Part shown: one piece after another, positions 1-10,930 of the stretch
Numbering within the stretch: the stretch's first letter is position 1
How the letters are laid out: each line of letters begins with the position of its first letter
Source: Gnetum montanum
Taxonomy: Eukaryota > Streptophyta > Gnetopsida > Gnetales > Gnetaceae
Length of the DNA: 64,000 nt
Assembly (NCBI GenBank): GCA_015680685.1
Contig: MNCI01005255.1
Coordinates: 844,452-908,451 of the forward strand
Direction of reading: 5' to 3'
The notes under the pieces: model-generated
The model's database searches: none
Told to the model about the DNA's origin: nothing
What the model saw: the letters and a program-made list of their open reading frames with translations, nothing else
Program-made: the position numbers and the translations under genes

Positions 1-1184
1 TAGTTAATGTGAGTATGTGTGTGTGCTATTGCGGCGTGCGGTTGTCAAAAATGAAATGATTGCGTTGTATGTAAACTACAAATGACTTATCNTCTAATGT
101 TTAAACAAGGTAAAATCATAAAATTAAACACTTTGTAATAAAGCTATCCCAAATTCAATAACTACGAATTGTTCAAACTTCCAAGGCTAAAACAAGCAAT
201 TTCATCAAGACAATCCTATTATGCTACAAAAAATTTTTTGCGTAAACTATCACGTACGAGACTCCATTTTGGCTATATAATGGATGTAAACAATTGTGTT
301 TAATAGAACCTTCAAAAGACTTGATAATTTCTGATTGAAATACCACAGAGATTCACTTTAAAGATAAAAGAAGCTATTCTGGTCCCATCAAAATACCAAA
401 GATTTTCTGAACCCTCTTGACTATTGAATCGTTCAACGGCATGACTACAAGTAGAGGCTTTCTTACAATAATTCCAATAGCAGTTCTTATATGTTGCACA
501 ATAATCAAATTCACTACTAAAATTCTCTTAAGGCTTTCAAACACAAGCTTTTCTATGGCAAACTTTTAATAGAAATTTTCAATTATGCAACAAGAACAAT
601 ATGAGCAATCTAAAAATCCCAAAATTACTTGCCAAGGATGATACTATCTAAACCACTAGCTAAACAATTTAAACAAAATAAAAATAAAAAATAACTCATA
701 GGACTATGAAAAAGAGGCTAAAATATTTTCTTTAGCCAATCATCTTACAAGCAATCTTTCACGATTTTTTCTTTACAAATGCTCTTCCTAGAGCCAAATT
801 GAGTGATCCCAAGTGTGAGCTAGTAGTTTCCCCAAGTGTGTGCTCGAGTCTTATTTATTCTTACCCCTGAAGCCTTTTTATAGGGTTCAAAAGGTAGTTA
901 CATATCTCCAAAATATCCTAGCTAACTTCTCTCCCAAGTAAGGAAGTTATAACTTGCCCAACAAGTTAGGAGATCTTACTTGCCTAACAAGTTAGCAAGT
1001 TGTAACTTATTTTGGGTGGTTATAACCACCATAGAGATAAAGAAGCTACAGTTGAAAAGTGTCCTTTTGTTGAATAAATATCCCATGCATATATTTTTAA
1101 CATTTTTCAATTATTTTTTTATCCTAATAGTAATAGTAACAATGGAGTTGAGGCATACATGGATGGATAAATATATACGTATGA
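1..1184. other. AT-rich non-coding flank, no gene recognised
   Basis: No coding region with recognisable similarity was found on either strand. There is an ambiguous base (n) at position 92. Between about 880 and 1010 a short word, roughly AACTTGCCCAACAAGTTAG, recurs several times with small changes (aagttataacttgcccaacaagttagg, then tgcctaacaagttagcaagttg broken across lines). It could be a remnant of another repeat, but I cannot assign it to a family. Confidence 0.5.
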
Positions 1185-2138
1185 ATGTGGTTTGGATGTC
1201 CCATATTAATGGAAATAATGAGGGATCCAGTGATGCTGTGCACCGGCATCACCTACGATAGAAGCAGCATCCACACATGGTTGCATCCCTACAACCAACG
1301 CACATGCCCAGTCACAAACAAGTTGCTTCCCTTGCTTCATCTCACACCCAACCACACACTGCTGCAAATGATCCATGCCTGGATCAATCAAAACACTACT
1401 ACAAATTCCAATTCTAATTCCAATTCCAATCCATAGCCAGAACCAGTCTGGACCAGCAGAAACGAAGACTCTAGGTCTGGACCTGCTAGACTTAGTACTT
1501 CATCTTCACCAAAGTCACTGCAGACCATAGCCATGCAGCTTTCTGGCTCGGGAGACACAGTCGCTGTGGCCATTTTGGCATCATTTGCATCATCGATCTA
1601 AAAGTGGGATTTCTTGAGCGTGGCAGAGTTTTGTGGTCTTTTTGACCTCCTTGGTGGCATTGCTGGAGTGTCCACATCCTCAAAGGCCTTGAAGGTGCTG
1701 TCCTACGCATGTGAGTACTCATGTAGGAACTTGGCAAAGACAGTGTCCGTCGGAGCTGTGTCGACGATGATAGAGCTTCTGGCAAGGTTAGAGAGCATGA
1801 CGGTGTTGGAAAGGGCTCTGTGCATTTTGCATCTACTCATGTAGATACCTGAGAGTTGCTCGGTAGTGGCGGAGCATGCGTTGGCTATGTTGTTACTGTG
1901 TAAGAAGATTGGACATGTTTCGGTGGTGGGAACAACTGTGGCTGTGGGTGTTCTTTGGAAGCTATGTAAGTCTAGGTAGAGATTGAAGGTTCTGCAAGAG
2001 ATGCTGGCGTGCGGTGCGCTCACGAAATTGGTTTTGGTGCTGCAAATGGAGTGTGATTCTGTTACGAGGAAGCGTGCCATGCTACTATTGCGCATGCCTT
2101 CTAAGGAGTTCCAAGGATCCCCATGCTTAAACATTTGA
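1185..2138 (+). pseudogene. Decayed plant U-box/ARM E3 ubiquitin ligase (PUB class)
   Basis: Plant U-box proteins of the PUB20-24 type are E3 ubiquitin ligases. Their N-terminal U-box recruits the E2 enzyme and their C-terminal ARM repeats bind substrates. The U-box starts near 1197 (CPILMEIMRDPVMLCTGITY) and continues through a CPVTNK and a LTPNHTL motif, all hallmarks of this class. A serine/asparagine-rich linker follows, then ARM-like helices from about 1614 to 2120, ending in the family-like KVLQEMLACGALTKL and MECDSVTRKRA segments. One frame runs from 1185 to the TGA at 2136, but is broken by stops at 1434, 1600, 1842 and near 1980. There is no frameshift. The U-box to ARM spacing looks shorter than in intact PUB proteins, so a middle part is probably missing. 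No intron is needed, as is usual for this class. The family is clear; the exact paralogue is not. Confidence 0.85.
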
Positions 2139-2719
2139 GCATGCCGCAAGGAAGCAATTTTTGTCACATCAACATTTTTGTCTGTAGATTCTGTACCAGT
2201 ACCTTCATTTAAATATTCCAATGTTGATGGATGATTTGAGATCTAACATAGCAAGTGTAAATACCTTGCACTTATTCATTGCAGTTGAAAAAATTGCACC
2301 ATAGATGCACACAACGCTCTTCAAAATGATTTTAAGCGAAAGATATCTGGGAGGTAAAGTCTGGATGGATCTTTGCTATCTGCAATTTCAAAACACTTCT
2401 TTCATTGGAGTTCCTAATTTCAAGGGTTCCAACATCCTTCAAAATTCTGAGACTATTCCAAATTGTGAGACATTTAGGAATTCCACCCAGAGTCTTCTCT
2501 AGAATTTGTGTTTTGTTGCAATGAATTCTTCCAACCAATATGTGGCTGGAAGTAAAACATTAGTATCCTTTGTAGTTTATGGACTTGTCCAGTGATTTAT
2601 CCAAGCATTATTCATATTTTTCTAGTAGTTTCAAAACAAATTGATTGTTTATGCAGTTGTTTTACAAATTTCTTTTTGCCAGTATCTCTACTTTTGCTGT
2701 TCCATGAAATGGCCAAAAT
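2139..2719. other. Non-coding stretch between PUB pseudogene and element D
   Basis: I recognise no gene here. This is the junction between the host-like pseudogene and the truncated 5' end of retrotransposon D. D's 5' LTR, PBS and leader are missing, and no target duplication can be recognised. Confidence 0.4.
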
Positions 2720-3411
2720 GTGCCAACAGTTACCACTTCGATTTGTACCATGAGTTTGGAGGTGTCTCACTTTTTTGCACATATGGTGGATCCCGAGCAA
2801 CCACCCAACCCAATGTGGGTACCACGATAGTCTCTTAGATTGTAGCATCAATCGCTCGAACATCTACCTCAAGATGAAAAGTGATATAACTTTTTGTGGG
2901 CAAAAATATAAGAAAATATACCATTGGATCATCATGAGCTTGAGGAAAGATGTAACTTTGAGATCATTCATCAGAATGAAAGGGAGTTCATCCCTACATC
3001 TGATACCACTATCCCACTCATCAACACATGCCAATGGCTTTTAAGCCAACTTGTGTAATTAAGTAGGTCAAGAGAACAGGATACAACATCTCACCACGAT
3101 GAACCTTTTCCTGATGGCCAAGAGGAGTTAGACTCCCATTCTGAAGGTGGAGGTCTAATCTATGAGACAACTGTCCCTTCCACCTCTGTTGTTCATTCAT
3201 ACCAATCATAATTTCCTGCCTCTTTTGCTACTGCCATGGCACTACTGCAACCTAGACCCTTTTTGGTGATGGGTAGTCATCAAATGCTATCAACACATTA
3301 GCATGTAGGCCCTTCAACCTCATTTCCCATTAATCATCCTTCTCAGTCTGTTTAAGTCCCACACCCAACATCTATGATGCCCACACTACCATATGTGCAC
3401 ACCATGCCCAC
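2720..3411 (+). pseudogene. gag: Element D gag, N-terminal fragment (left of B insertion)
   Basis: This is the N-terminal part of a Tat-type Gag. The start matches element E at about 46210-46330 closely at nucleotide level: a run around CCGAGC-ACCACC followed by a shared TAGTCTCTTAG word. The end matches E around 46850-46890 (the gtgcacac-atgcc region). The coding frame is broken by many stops. The sequence stops at the target duplication CCCAC and resumes at 38131, so 3412-38125 is one large insertion. Gag is the structural capsid protein that packages element RNA in cytoplasmic particles. D has no LTR or PBS in the window on this side, so it was truncated before or during insertion, or by later deletion. 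Confidence 0.75.
3407..3411. repeat. Target site duplication of element B, left copy (CCCAC)
   Basis: The five bases CCCAC precede the LTR terminus TGTACT at 3412. The same five bases follow the other LTR end at 38126-38130. Five-base duplications are standard for Ty3/gypsy integrases. Joining the flanks restores a continuous element D gag. Confidence 0.92.
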
Positions 3412-4014
3412 TGTACTAACCTAAATCATCGGTGTATGTCTGGAATGAAAACAGACACTGAAAGATCATCAGTAGGCACAGCTTACCCTGCCTTCACTTG
3501 AGGGCAAGCTGGAAAAGGGAATGAAGGCAAAGTGCCTTGGATGGTCTACATGCAAATCAACCAAGGTCTTCCTCAAGTGTAAACTATGGCTCACACTGGG
3601 GTTATCGTAACTGATGTCTTAAAATGTGAACAATGTGCATAAAATGTAAATAGAAATATATGTAGTATATTGCAAACGGAACGTAAATGTAATCGTAAAT
3701 AGAATGTAAGCAGAACATAAACCGAACGTAAACTAAATATAGAACAGAGTAAATAGAAATAATGGTTGGCAAAAATGAACTGTATTGTATTCCTTAGAAA
3801 AGGTGTGCATCGGTCAAAGCATAGCTGCATGTGTGGATGGCAGGAAAAATGCCTAGCCTCGGGGTGATGTGACGTGATGATGTGATGTATGTGAGAAGTA
3901 ATTGGATGCCAAGAGTCAAGTGTGCCTAGCACCCAAGGATTGTTGGTTTGCTGTATGTTTTTAGAATTACCAATGTCTCCAATTGCCAACCCTAGTTTAT
4001 GTGAATTGATAGGG

Positions 4015-4022
4015 TATTTATA
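4015..4022 (-). promoter_or_regulatory. TATA box of element B LTR
   Basis: TATAAATA on the minus strand, at the same place within the LTR as in the partner LTR (37044-37051). The plus-strand LTRs C, E and F have the same octamer at 19247, 45422 and 49096. Confidence 0.65.
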
Positions 4023-4703
4023 GGGCTGGGCCAGACTTGGGTTTAGAATTCAAGAATGGAATCAATGGCTAGGAGATGAGAGGAAAGCGGATCTCGTGAC
4101 ACGTGTCCAATGGATAGCTATATATGAGTTGGACATGTGTGGGCAAGCTACATTCTGGACTAGGTGCATTGCATTTTACAACTTGTGGATTACTCAAACC
4201 CAGGGGAGTACATACAATCTAGATCATGAGGGCTTAATATGCCCACAAATGAAGAAAATTTACAAAGAAAATCAAAGGGATTGACACCAGCTTGCTTGAA
4301 ACCTCTTGGTCCCTAAATCGACTACTATAGGATGTCAATTTGAGGGGTTTCATGGCTATTTGAGGTGTTTATTTTTTGCCAGAGCCTCTAGCGTGAGTGG
4401 ATGTGCCTCTAGCATGAGCTGAGTTAAGCTTCAATGTGAGTTCATTTGTGTTTACACTGCACTCACGCCCAACATGACCTCCAGCTTGTGTACGTTGCAG
4501 CGTGTGTATGCTGCACTCATGCTAAACATGACCTTCAGCGTGAGTGAGGAAAATGAGATCTTTTGACACCAAATTTGAATTTTGAAGCTTGATTCTTGAA
4601 GTGTGGTTGTTTCCTACCTTGTGACCTTGAGGGTGATTTGGAATGTGGAATTTTGAGCTTGAATGTATCTAGTTTTGAGTCACTTGGAGTAGGTCACACT
4701 GAA

Positions 4704-4723
4704 GGTCACGCTGCAGCGTGACC
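4704..4723. promoter_or_regulatory. Perfect 20-bp palindrome in B LTR
   Basis: GGTCACGCTGCAGCGTGACC is identical to its reverse complement. The equivalent site in the partner LTR, 37705-37724, differs at four bases, all C-to-T or G-to-A. It is the best-preserved unit of the AGCGTGA motif family scattered through this LTR. A protein-binding role is inferred only. Confidence 0.6.
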
Positions 4724-5112
4724 ACAGCATGACATGCAGAAACTGCAATGTCTGAACATTGAAACTAAATTTTCTCGAGGCTAGAGTCTAAAGTTGAAGA
4801 TTGTTGATGCTGAGCTCGAGGATGGCCTACACATTTGAAACCAAGTCATTTCGACTCAGTTTGTAGGATGTGAAAGTTGGTCATGCTAGACTCATGCAGC
4901 GTGACCACAACATGCCCTACAGTTTGAACTTGATTTTGACACTATTTAGAGTTGCTCACACTAAGGGTAGGCTACCTTGATAGCATGAGCAAGCTAGATT
5001 AAATAAGTTGAGCATGAGTTCCATGCCTTAGTCCAATTTTTCCTCTTGAATGCCATGGAGGGCTTGGGTCGTCCTCATTTCAAAGTGCTAGGCCAAAATT
5101 AGTGGTGTTTCA

Positions 5113-5127
5113 TTGGCTCCTCTTTGT
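5113..5127 (-). promoter_or_regulatory. Polypurine tract of element B
   Basis: On the minus strand ACAAAGAGGAGCCAA lies immediately before the LTR terminus TGAAAC. Elements A (CAACAAAGAGGGGCCAA) and F (ACAAAGAGGGGCCAT) have nearly the same tract in the same place. It primes plus-strand DNA synthesis in LTR retroelements. Confidence 0.88.
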
Positions 5128-6309
5128 GGACGTTTGGAGGAATCCACCTGAGAGACATTAACAAAGAAGTGAAAAACATCATGAACAACCAAGTATCAAG
5201 CATTATTTGTTGGCCCTTGGCTGGATGTCATCGCACCATGTCCAAAAGTACATGGGATCGGGGAAATGCAGTTTGAGATGTAAGGGGAGGGGATTGGTTG
5301 TAACTAGGGGAAGCCAGGAGTTGGTCAAGGGTGATAATTGCTATTGGAATTATGGGAGAGGAATGCTCTTGCGTGAAAAAGTTATGTCATTGGTCCTTGT
5401 CAATAGCTAGGTTTTTAGCAGACTCAAAACCAAGACATAGGAGGTGCGTTCTTTGAAAAAATAGGACTCTTATAGAGTATTTGCGGGGCCTGTTGTAAAC
5501 AGCCAAAGCCATGGAATGGTGTGCAACATGGTCTCTTTGAGACACAAGTGTAGTTTTTTTTCAAGATAATTTCCTTCTGACCTGAGGCTTATATGAAAAT
5601 AGCCAATACTCTATGGTTTATGATGTCAACAGGGTCATGAAGACCTTTTCCGTGCATTTTTTTCTTTGACCTTTTTATTCTTTTTCTTTTTGTTTGTTTC
5701 TTCTTTTCCTTTATTTTTGTTTTCTTTTGTCTTTTTCTTTTCTTTTATTTTTTCTTTTCTTGGTCTTTTTGGAAGAGCTTGCCTTTTGTGTCGTGCTGTT
5801 GTTTGAGCGTTTGCATTTTTGCATCATGTACTGTGTTCTGTGTTTTGCGTCCCAACTGCTTGGAGAGTCATAGTATGCAATAGTGTATCAAGAGTTTTGA
5901 GCTGAGTGGAATGTATCCAGGGGTGTAATTCAATAGGATAATTGGGACATGATGGGGAAATGGGGAATGTATCAGGAGTCAGAAATGTACTTATGAATGG
6001 ATTGATTAACCCAGTTACGTGTGTCAGAAAGAATGTGATACCTTGTCATCATGATTAAGTGCATTTATGCATGAACGTCTCAGGAGTGTCATCTTGCAAA
6101 CACAACTTGAAGAAGACAAGAAAACCACAAATGGAATGGTTAGCTAAGCACTTTAAATAAGGAGATGGAGTCACCATGTGCAATTTCCAAAGCAAATAGA
6201 ATTATGAACAACATCAGCTTCATTAGTGTCCATGAGACAAATCAAGTAGCAAGTCTTTGAGAAACATGTATAGCCAATTGCAGCAACACATCTTTTCAAG
6301 TTTTTTTCT
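5128..6309 (-). other. Element B 3' untranslated region, left part
   Basis: There is no gene here. This is internal non-coding sequence of B between the PPT and the A insertion, and it resembles 8265-9400 of element A block by block (for example the CACCATGTCCAAAAGTAC-like and CTGTGTTGTGTGTTGC-like segments). It includes a long pyrimidine-rich run at 5647-5770. Confidence 0.7.
5647..5770 (-). repeat. Long purine-rich low-complexity tract (element B sense strand)
   Basis: The plus strand is almost all T and C with many TTTTCTTTT units, so the element's sense strand is a purine run of about 120 bases, roughly 530 bases upstream of the true PPT. A shorter version is at 8825-8880 in A. It could act as an extra plus-strand primer site, but this is not shown. 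Confidence 0.6.
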
Positions 6310-6314
6310 TGGTC
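6310..6314. repeat. Target site duplication of element A, left copy (TGGTC)
   Basis: TGGTC directly precedes the LTR terminus TGTACC at 6315 and is repeated at 16129-16133 after the other LTR. This fixes both ends of element A exactly. Confidence 0.92.
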
Positions 6315-6878
6315 TGTACCATTCGAAATCATCGGTGCAAGGCTGGAATGAAACAAACACCAAGAGATCCTTGGAAGAAATATAGAAGACCCTACCTTTG
6401 CTTGAGGGCAAGCTGAAATGGATGAAAGTAGAGTTCCTTGAATGGTCCGCATGCAGATCAAATGAGGACTTCCCCAACGCACTTTGCAATGCATTGGGTT
6501 ATACATAAATGATGCACGTTAAATGTAAATTGTAACGTAAATAGACACAATAACGTAAATAGAAATGTAAACATAAACTAGAAAAACAAAGAAAACTATA
6601 ATAAATCTGGGCAAAATGTAAACTATTTTGTATTGAAAAATGATTACAGTGTGCACCGGTTAGAACACAATTGTGGATTAATCACAAGGTGGATGTTTAG
6701 CCCCGGTGGGTGATGACGGGTGCTGGAAGATGCAGGTTTTGGATTGCAAGGAAATGCAGCATCCAAGTGTAATGCCTAACATATAGAGGTTGATGCCTTG
6801 ATCTTGTAAATGTCCCAGATTCTAGTTTTTGTGTCTATTTGTCCTCCTTGCCAACCTCGATCTAGTGAAAAATTGAGG

Positions 6879-6886
6879 TTTTTATA
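6879..6886 (-). promoter_or_regulatory. TATA box of element A 3' LTR
   Basis: TATAAAAA on the minus strand, matched in the partner LTR at 14738-14745. Its position within the LTR is comparable to the TATAAATA of the other elements. Confidence 0.55.
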
Positions 6887-7795
6887 AGATCTTGAGTGTT
6901 AGATTCGGATTTGGAAGGAGATGAGTGGCTGTCAGGTGAGCAAAATTTGGATCAGGAGACAGGGGGTGCATTGACCAAGTGTAGGATATGTTACAACTGT
7001 ATAGCATGTAGCGTACACACTGGCATATGAATGCCCAACGTATAGGCTTGGAACGCTCAAACAACTTAAAGTTTAAAAAATAATTTGTAAGTTACAATAA
7101 GAATGATGTCTCTATCTTCTGGATCCATGCTCTGGCCTACTATTTTTGGCCTCAACATGTATTGAAATTCTCTGGCATGTGTTGGCATTCGCGTACAGCG
7201 TTCAGCGTATGAGATTGGGCATCAACCTCAACGTACACCTCAGCATCAACCTCAGCGTCAACCTTAGCATCAACCTCATGAGCTGCCATGTTGGATGTCT
7301 AAGTCTATACACTGGTTCTTGTCCCTTGATTCCTAAGTGCTATTGATCCTCCAGGGTGTTAGGATGCCAATTTTGACTTCATTTTGATGCATTTTTGGGC
7401 ATGTTTTGGTAGTATACGCTGGGCTATATGCTGGCCAGCGTATACAAGACTATCCCTAGCTTATACACTTGAAAATGCATCATTTCAAGGTTAAAAATTG
7501 ATTTTTAGGTGCTTGTGATGATGCCCAATAGTTTCCCTACCTCCAGGAGTCAATTTCAAGTGAAAATCTTGCCCTTGGTGCTTGTTTTGGGCCGTTTTTG
7601 ATGGTATACGCTAGGCTATACGTTGGCCAACGTATACAAGACTATCCCCAACGTATACACTTGAAAATGCATCATTTCAAGGTTAAAACTTGATTTTTAG
7701 GTGCCTGTGATGATTCCCAATAGTTTCCCTACCTTGAAGAGTCAATTTTAGGTAAAAATATTACTCTTTGGTGCATGTTTTGGGAAGTTTTTGGT

Positions 7796-7819
7796 GGTAT
7801 ACGCTGGCCAGCGTATACC
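7796..7819. promoter_or_regulatory. Perfect 24-bp palindrome in A LTR
   Basis: The core TATACGCTGGCCAGCGTATA is flanked by GG and CC, giving a perfect 24-bp palindrome. Two longer, less perfect versions precede it in the same LTR. The partner LTR carries a decayed form near 15666-15700. Confidence 0.6.
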
Positions 7820-8247
7820 AAGGTGTGCCCAACGTATACACTTGAAAATGCATCATTTAGGACCCAAAATTTGATTTTTAGAAGACTGAGAGCTTTTGGG
7901 GACCTTGGGGAAGGTCATGGGAGGTCCATAGGCTCAATTCTAGCATGTTTTGACTCATTTTTGGGGCCCAAAAGTTGCCATACGCTAGTCTGTACGCTGG
8001 CCAACATACAGCCCAGTGTGAACAGAGTATACTTGGTCAAAACCCAACTATTTTGAATCCAAAACATGAAATTCCTAATGCTGGATGGTGATGTAGTCAC
8101 CTATGGGTCCTGGGGTACTCTTTCTTGTTCAATTATGCTCCGTTTGATGCTGTTTTTGAGGCTTTCAAGCTTGGTCATGCTGGGGACCAACATGACTTAG
8201 CTCAATTTCTGTCTACAAGTGTTAGCTAAAATTTTTGTGGTGTTTCA

Positions 8248-8264
8248 TTGGCCCCTCTTTGTTG
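8248..8264 (-). promoter_or_regulatory. Polypurine tract of element A
   Basis: Minus-strand CAACAAAGAGGGGCCAA abuts the LTR terminus TGAAACA. This is the standard place for the plus-strand primer, and the tract is conserved with B and F. Confidence 0.9.
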
Positions 8265-9400
8265 AAACCTAGAGGAATCAACCTGAGAGGCATCAACAAA
8301 GAAGTACAAAACACCACAAGCAAACTGGTAGCAAGCATTATCCTTTAGCACTTGGCTAGATGTCATTGCACCATGTTCAGAAGTACCTGGGATTGAGAAA
8401 TGAAGTTTTGAGATGATGTCTAGTGGAGATCTTTGCAACTGTGGGATTGGAAATTGATCAAGGGATTGTGCTGGTGTGGGAGAGGAGTGTTCATCTTGTG
8501 CAAACAAGTCATGTTGTTCCTTGTCGATGGCCAATATTTGGCAGACTTGGAACCAAGGCATGAGGAGTATGTCCTTTGGAGGAACGAGACTCTTATATCA
8601 TGTTTAAGAGAACTCATTGTCACAACCAAAGTCACGCAATGAGGTGATGCATTCTTTGGAGAAATAGAACCCTTGTGTTAGGTTTAAGGGAATCCATTGT
8701 CCAATAGCCAAAGCCATGCAGTGAGGTGAAACATGATGGTGTGAGACACGAACGATTATTTCCAAGACAACTGTCTTCCCACCTGGGCTTGTATGGGAAG
8801 TGCCAAGGCTCTTTTGGTTCATTTTTCTCTTTGCTATTTGATCTTTTCTTTTCCTTTTTATTTGTTTGTTTGTTTTTGGAAAGAGCTTTCTTTCAATTTT
8901 ACAATCATGCTCATGTGCTGTGTTGTGTGTTGCAACTGCTCGAGAGTGTCGCAGCGTGCAATAGTGTGCTTAAAATTTTGGGGTTTACTGGGTGTATCTA
9001 GGAGCTATAACTAGGTAGGAAAGGAAACGAAAGTGTTTGGAAAATGGAGAATGTATCAGGAACTGGGAATGTACTTTTGAACAGATTGATTAACCTAGTT
9101 GCATGCATCAGAAACAATGTGGCACCTTGTCACCGTGATGAAGTGTATCCATGTACGAGCACCAATGGATGTCATCCTGCAAACACAACTCCAAGAAGAC
9201 AAGAAAATCACAAGTGAATGAGTTAGCAAACACTTTAGACACGAATGTGGCCGATGAAAATGGAGGCACCATGTGAAACTTAAGGCAAATAAAATGAGCA
9301 GCAATAGTGTTGTCAGAGCCAATGTGATGAATGATGCGACAAGCATTGATGAGGAAATGTCATGAATTACAGTAGAAAATGAATGTGCTAGAGATGATCT
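8265..9400 (-). other. Element A 3' untranslated region
   Basis: There is no gene here. The segment resembles 5128-6309 of element B and sits between the PPT and the short-motif array. Reading frames present here have no recognisable domain. Confidence 0.7.
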
Positions 9401-9890
9401 TGCCAATTTGTAGTCTTAGTGGATTGTTGTGGGTTAGTTAATGTCATAAGTCGTTGGACGTTGCTAGTTTATTGTTGTAGTGAATGGTGTGATGCTAGTT
9501 TATAGTCGTGGCAGACTATGAAGAGACTAGCCAGTTTATAGTCTTAGTGGACTCTAGTGAATGAGTGTGACAATTTAGTGTCATGTTGGACAAAACTCTA
9601 TGGTGTCGGTTTATCGTCATAATGCTAGGACATTCTGTGATGCTAGTTTGTTAAGTCATAGCTCCAGGACTATTTTGTGGTATCAGTTTTAGGTCATGAT
9701 GCCAGGACCGCTTTGTGGTGTTAGTTTTGAGTCATAACCTAGGATATTCAGTGGTATCAGTTTACTGTCATGATGCCAGGATGATGTGTGGGTTATGAGT
9801 GTGACCAATGATGTCATTTTACCGTCATGACGCTAGGATGATGTGTGGTATCAGTTTTAATTCATGATGCTAGGACTGTTGATGTGGATG
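9400..9890 (-). repeat. Element A array II: diverged short-motif repeats
   Basis: Plus strand shows roughly 25-45-base units built on TAGTTTATAGTC and CAGTTTTAAGTCATGATGCCAGGA. In the element's sense direction this reads TCCTGGCATCATGACTTAAAACTG. The same array follows pol in F (62395-62770) and lies at 16140-16490 in B. The units are too diverged to count exactly by eye. Confidence 0.75.
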
Positions 9891-9999
9891 CATGCGTGTG
9901 CATCTATATGACCTTGTAAACTAAAGAAACTAGAGAAAAAAATGTTAAATAGCAACTGCAAAAAACATGAACTGAAATGCACAAGTCAATAGAAAACAA

Positions 10000-10075
10000 T
10001 GCGAAATGGTGGTAGTTTAAGGCCTTTTTGGGCCATGGTTTAGTTTAATGCATTTTCGGGCCACATGTAAACGTG
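10000..10075 (-). repeat. Element A array I remnant
   Basis: Two units of the second motif type are seen (GTAGTTTAAGGCC...GGGCC and TAGTTTAATGCATTTTCGGGCC). In B, C, D and F this array follows protease. Here it lies directly next to array II, so pol and the antisense cassette are missing between them. Confidence 0.7.
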
Positions 10076-10133
10076 TAAGCTAGTATAATGAAAAAAAGGT
10101 GGCGTATGCACAACGAACAAAGGTGAAGAGTGG

Positions 10134-10930
10134 TCAAGGATCAAACATGTTTTTGATTGCAAGGGAGCCTTGATCGTGTGGTTGTTTCCTAGCCAGACAT
10201 GGTCTAGGAGGCATGCTAGGTTTTGGTTGCTCTGGGAGGCTTTCGATTTTTACCACTCCTTCAGGTGTTTTAGCTTTAGGTGTTGCATTTTTTGCCGTGG
10301 GTGTTCCATCAAGAGACTCTTCTTTCAAGACTTGTGACATGTCTATGTTGTGGATGGCTTGAAAGGGAGTGTTATTGCCATGTATGATGACTTGTACACC
10401 TTCATATGGAAGGCAGATTTCTTGATGTATCGGTGAGAAAACGACTCGTTGTTGTACTAGCCAAGGTCTACTAAGAATCATGTTGAAACTGGGCATCTCT
10501 TCTATGACAGTGAACTCTACACTGGTGGGGAACTGTTCACCTGACACGAAGGCTAGGTTAATTGTGCCCCTGACTATGACACATGATCCGTTGAAGGATT
10601 TTAGACACGTGGTTTCTGTTGGCATGATCTCATCTGCCATGCCTAGTTTGTTGATGATAGAGTATAGAACTACGTTTGTTGCTACACCATCATTAATGTG
10701 CACTTTGTGAATGGTACATTGGCCAACATGTATGCTAATTGACAATGGAGCTATTGTGACCTCCCCTTATTCAGGGTTGCATTTAACTACATCATTGCGG
10801 AAGGCTAAGGTGTTTGAACCCAATCCTTGTGGTGTGTGTTGTAAAATCGTTGTACATATGGATTCCATGTTAATAGGGATGTCCTCTGTAATAGAAATGG
10901 ATGCTAACTTTTGCACTAAGGTTTTTTGAT
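10134..10930 (-). pseudogene. pro: Element A aspartic protease domain
   Basis: This is the retropepsin-like protease that cuts the element polyprotein. Reading leftward, a conserved Gag-Pro linker (SLYDLVMISSTHQK) precedes the protease. The active-site segment is VHINDGVATN and the C-terminal flap/helix signature is MILSRPWLVQQ (ILGRPWL in relatives). By alignment with the usual D-[ST]-G triad, the first residue is Asn rather than Asp. A stop at about 10767 separates the linker from the domain, and the end is the TGA just before 10134. A proline-rich tail follows the domain. Fold identity is clear from the ILGRPWL-type motif and position after Gag; function is doubtful. Confidence 0.8.

Larger units (their letters stand above)
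3412..5112 (-). repeat. Element B 3' LTR (1701 bp)
   Basis: On the minus strand it starts TGAAACACC at 5112 and ends ...CA at 3412. It pairs with 36439-38125, with the same order of sub-blocks throughout. A reverse-complement TATAAATA box is at 4015-4022. The U3 side is rich in AGCGTGA/TCACGCT words, including a perfect 20-base palindrome at 4704-4723. The flanking PPT at 5113-5127 identifies this as the 3' LTR of a minus-strand element. Confidence 0.93.
6315..8247 (-). repeat. Element A 3' LTR (1933 bp)
   Basis: Minus-strand LTR, TGAAACA at 8247 to ...CA at 6315, paired with 14170-16128. It contains three spaced copies of a block of about 180 bp (near 7415, 7608 and 7795) with TATACGCTGG/CCAGCGTATA inverted repeats. 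One copy at 7796-7819 is a perfect 24-bp palindrome. A minus-strand TATAAAAA lies at 6879-6886. Confidence 0.93.

Noticed and set aside
3591-3989. 132-codon minus-strand frame and its copy at 36638-37018
   Set aside because: Both lie at the same position inside the two LTRs of B; they duplicate because the LTR does, and show no domain or protein-like conservation beyond nucleotide identity.
6171-6506. Possible short gene at the left end of element A
   Set aside because: The frame spans the insertion boundary at 6315 and mixes B sequence with A LTR.
9400-9890. A CRISPR-like or satellite array
   Set aside because: Units are diverged, of uneven length, and occur at a fixed position within several retrotransposons; this is an element-internal repeat.
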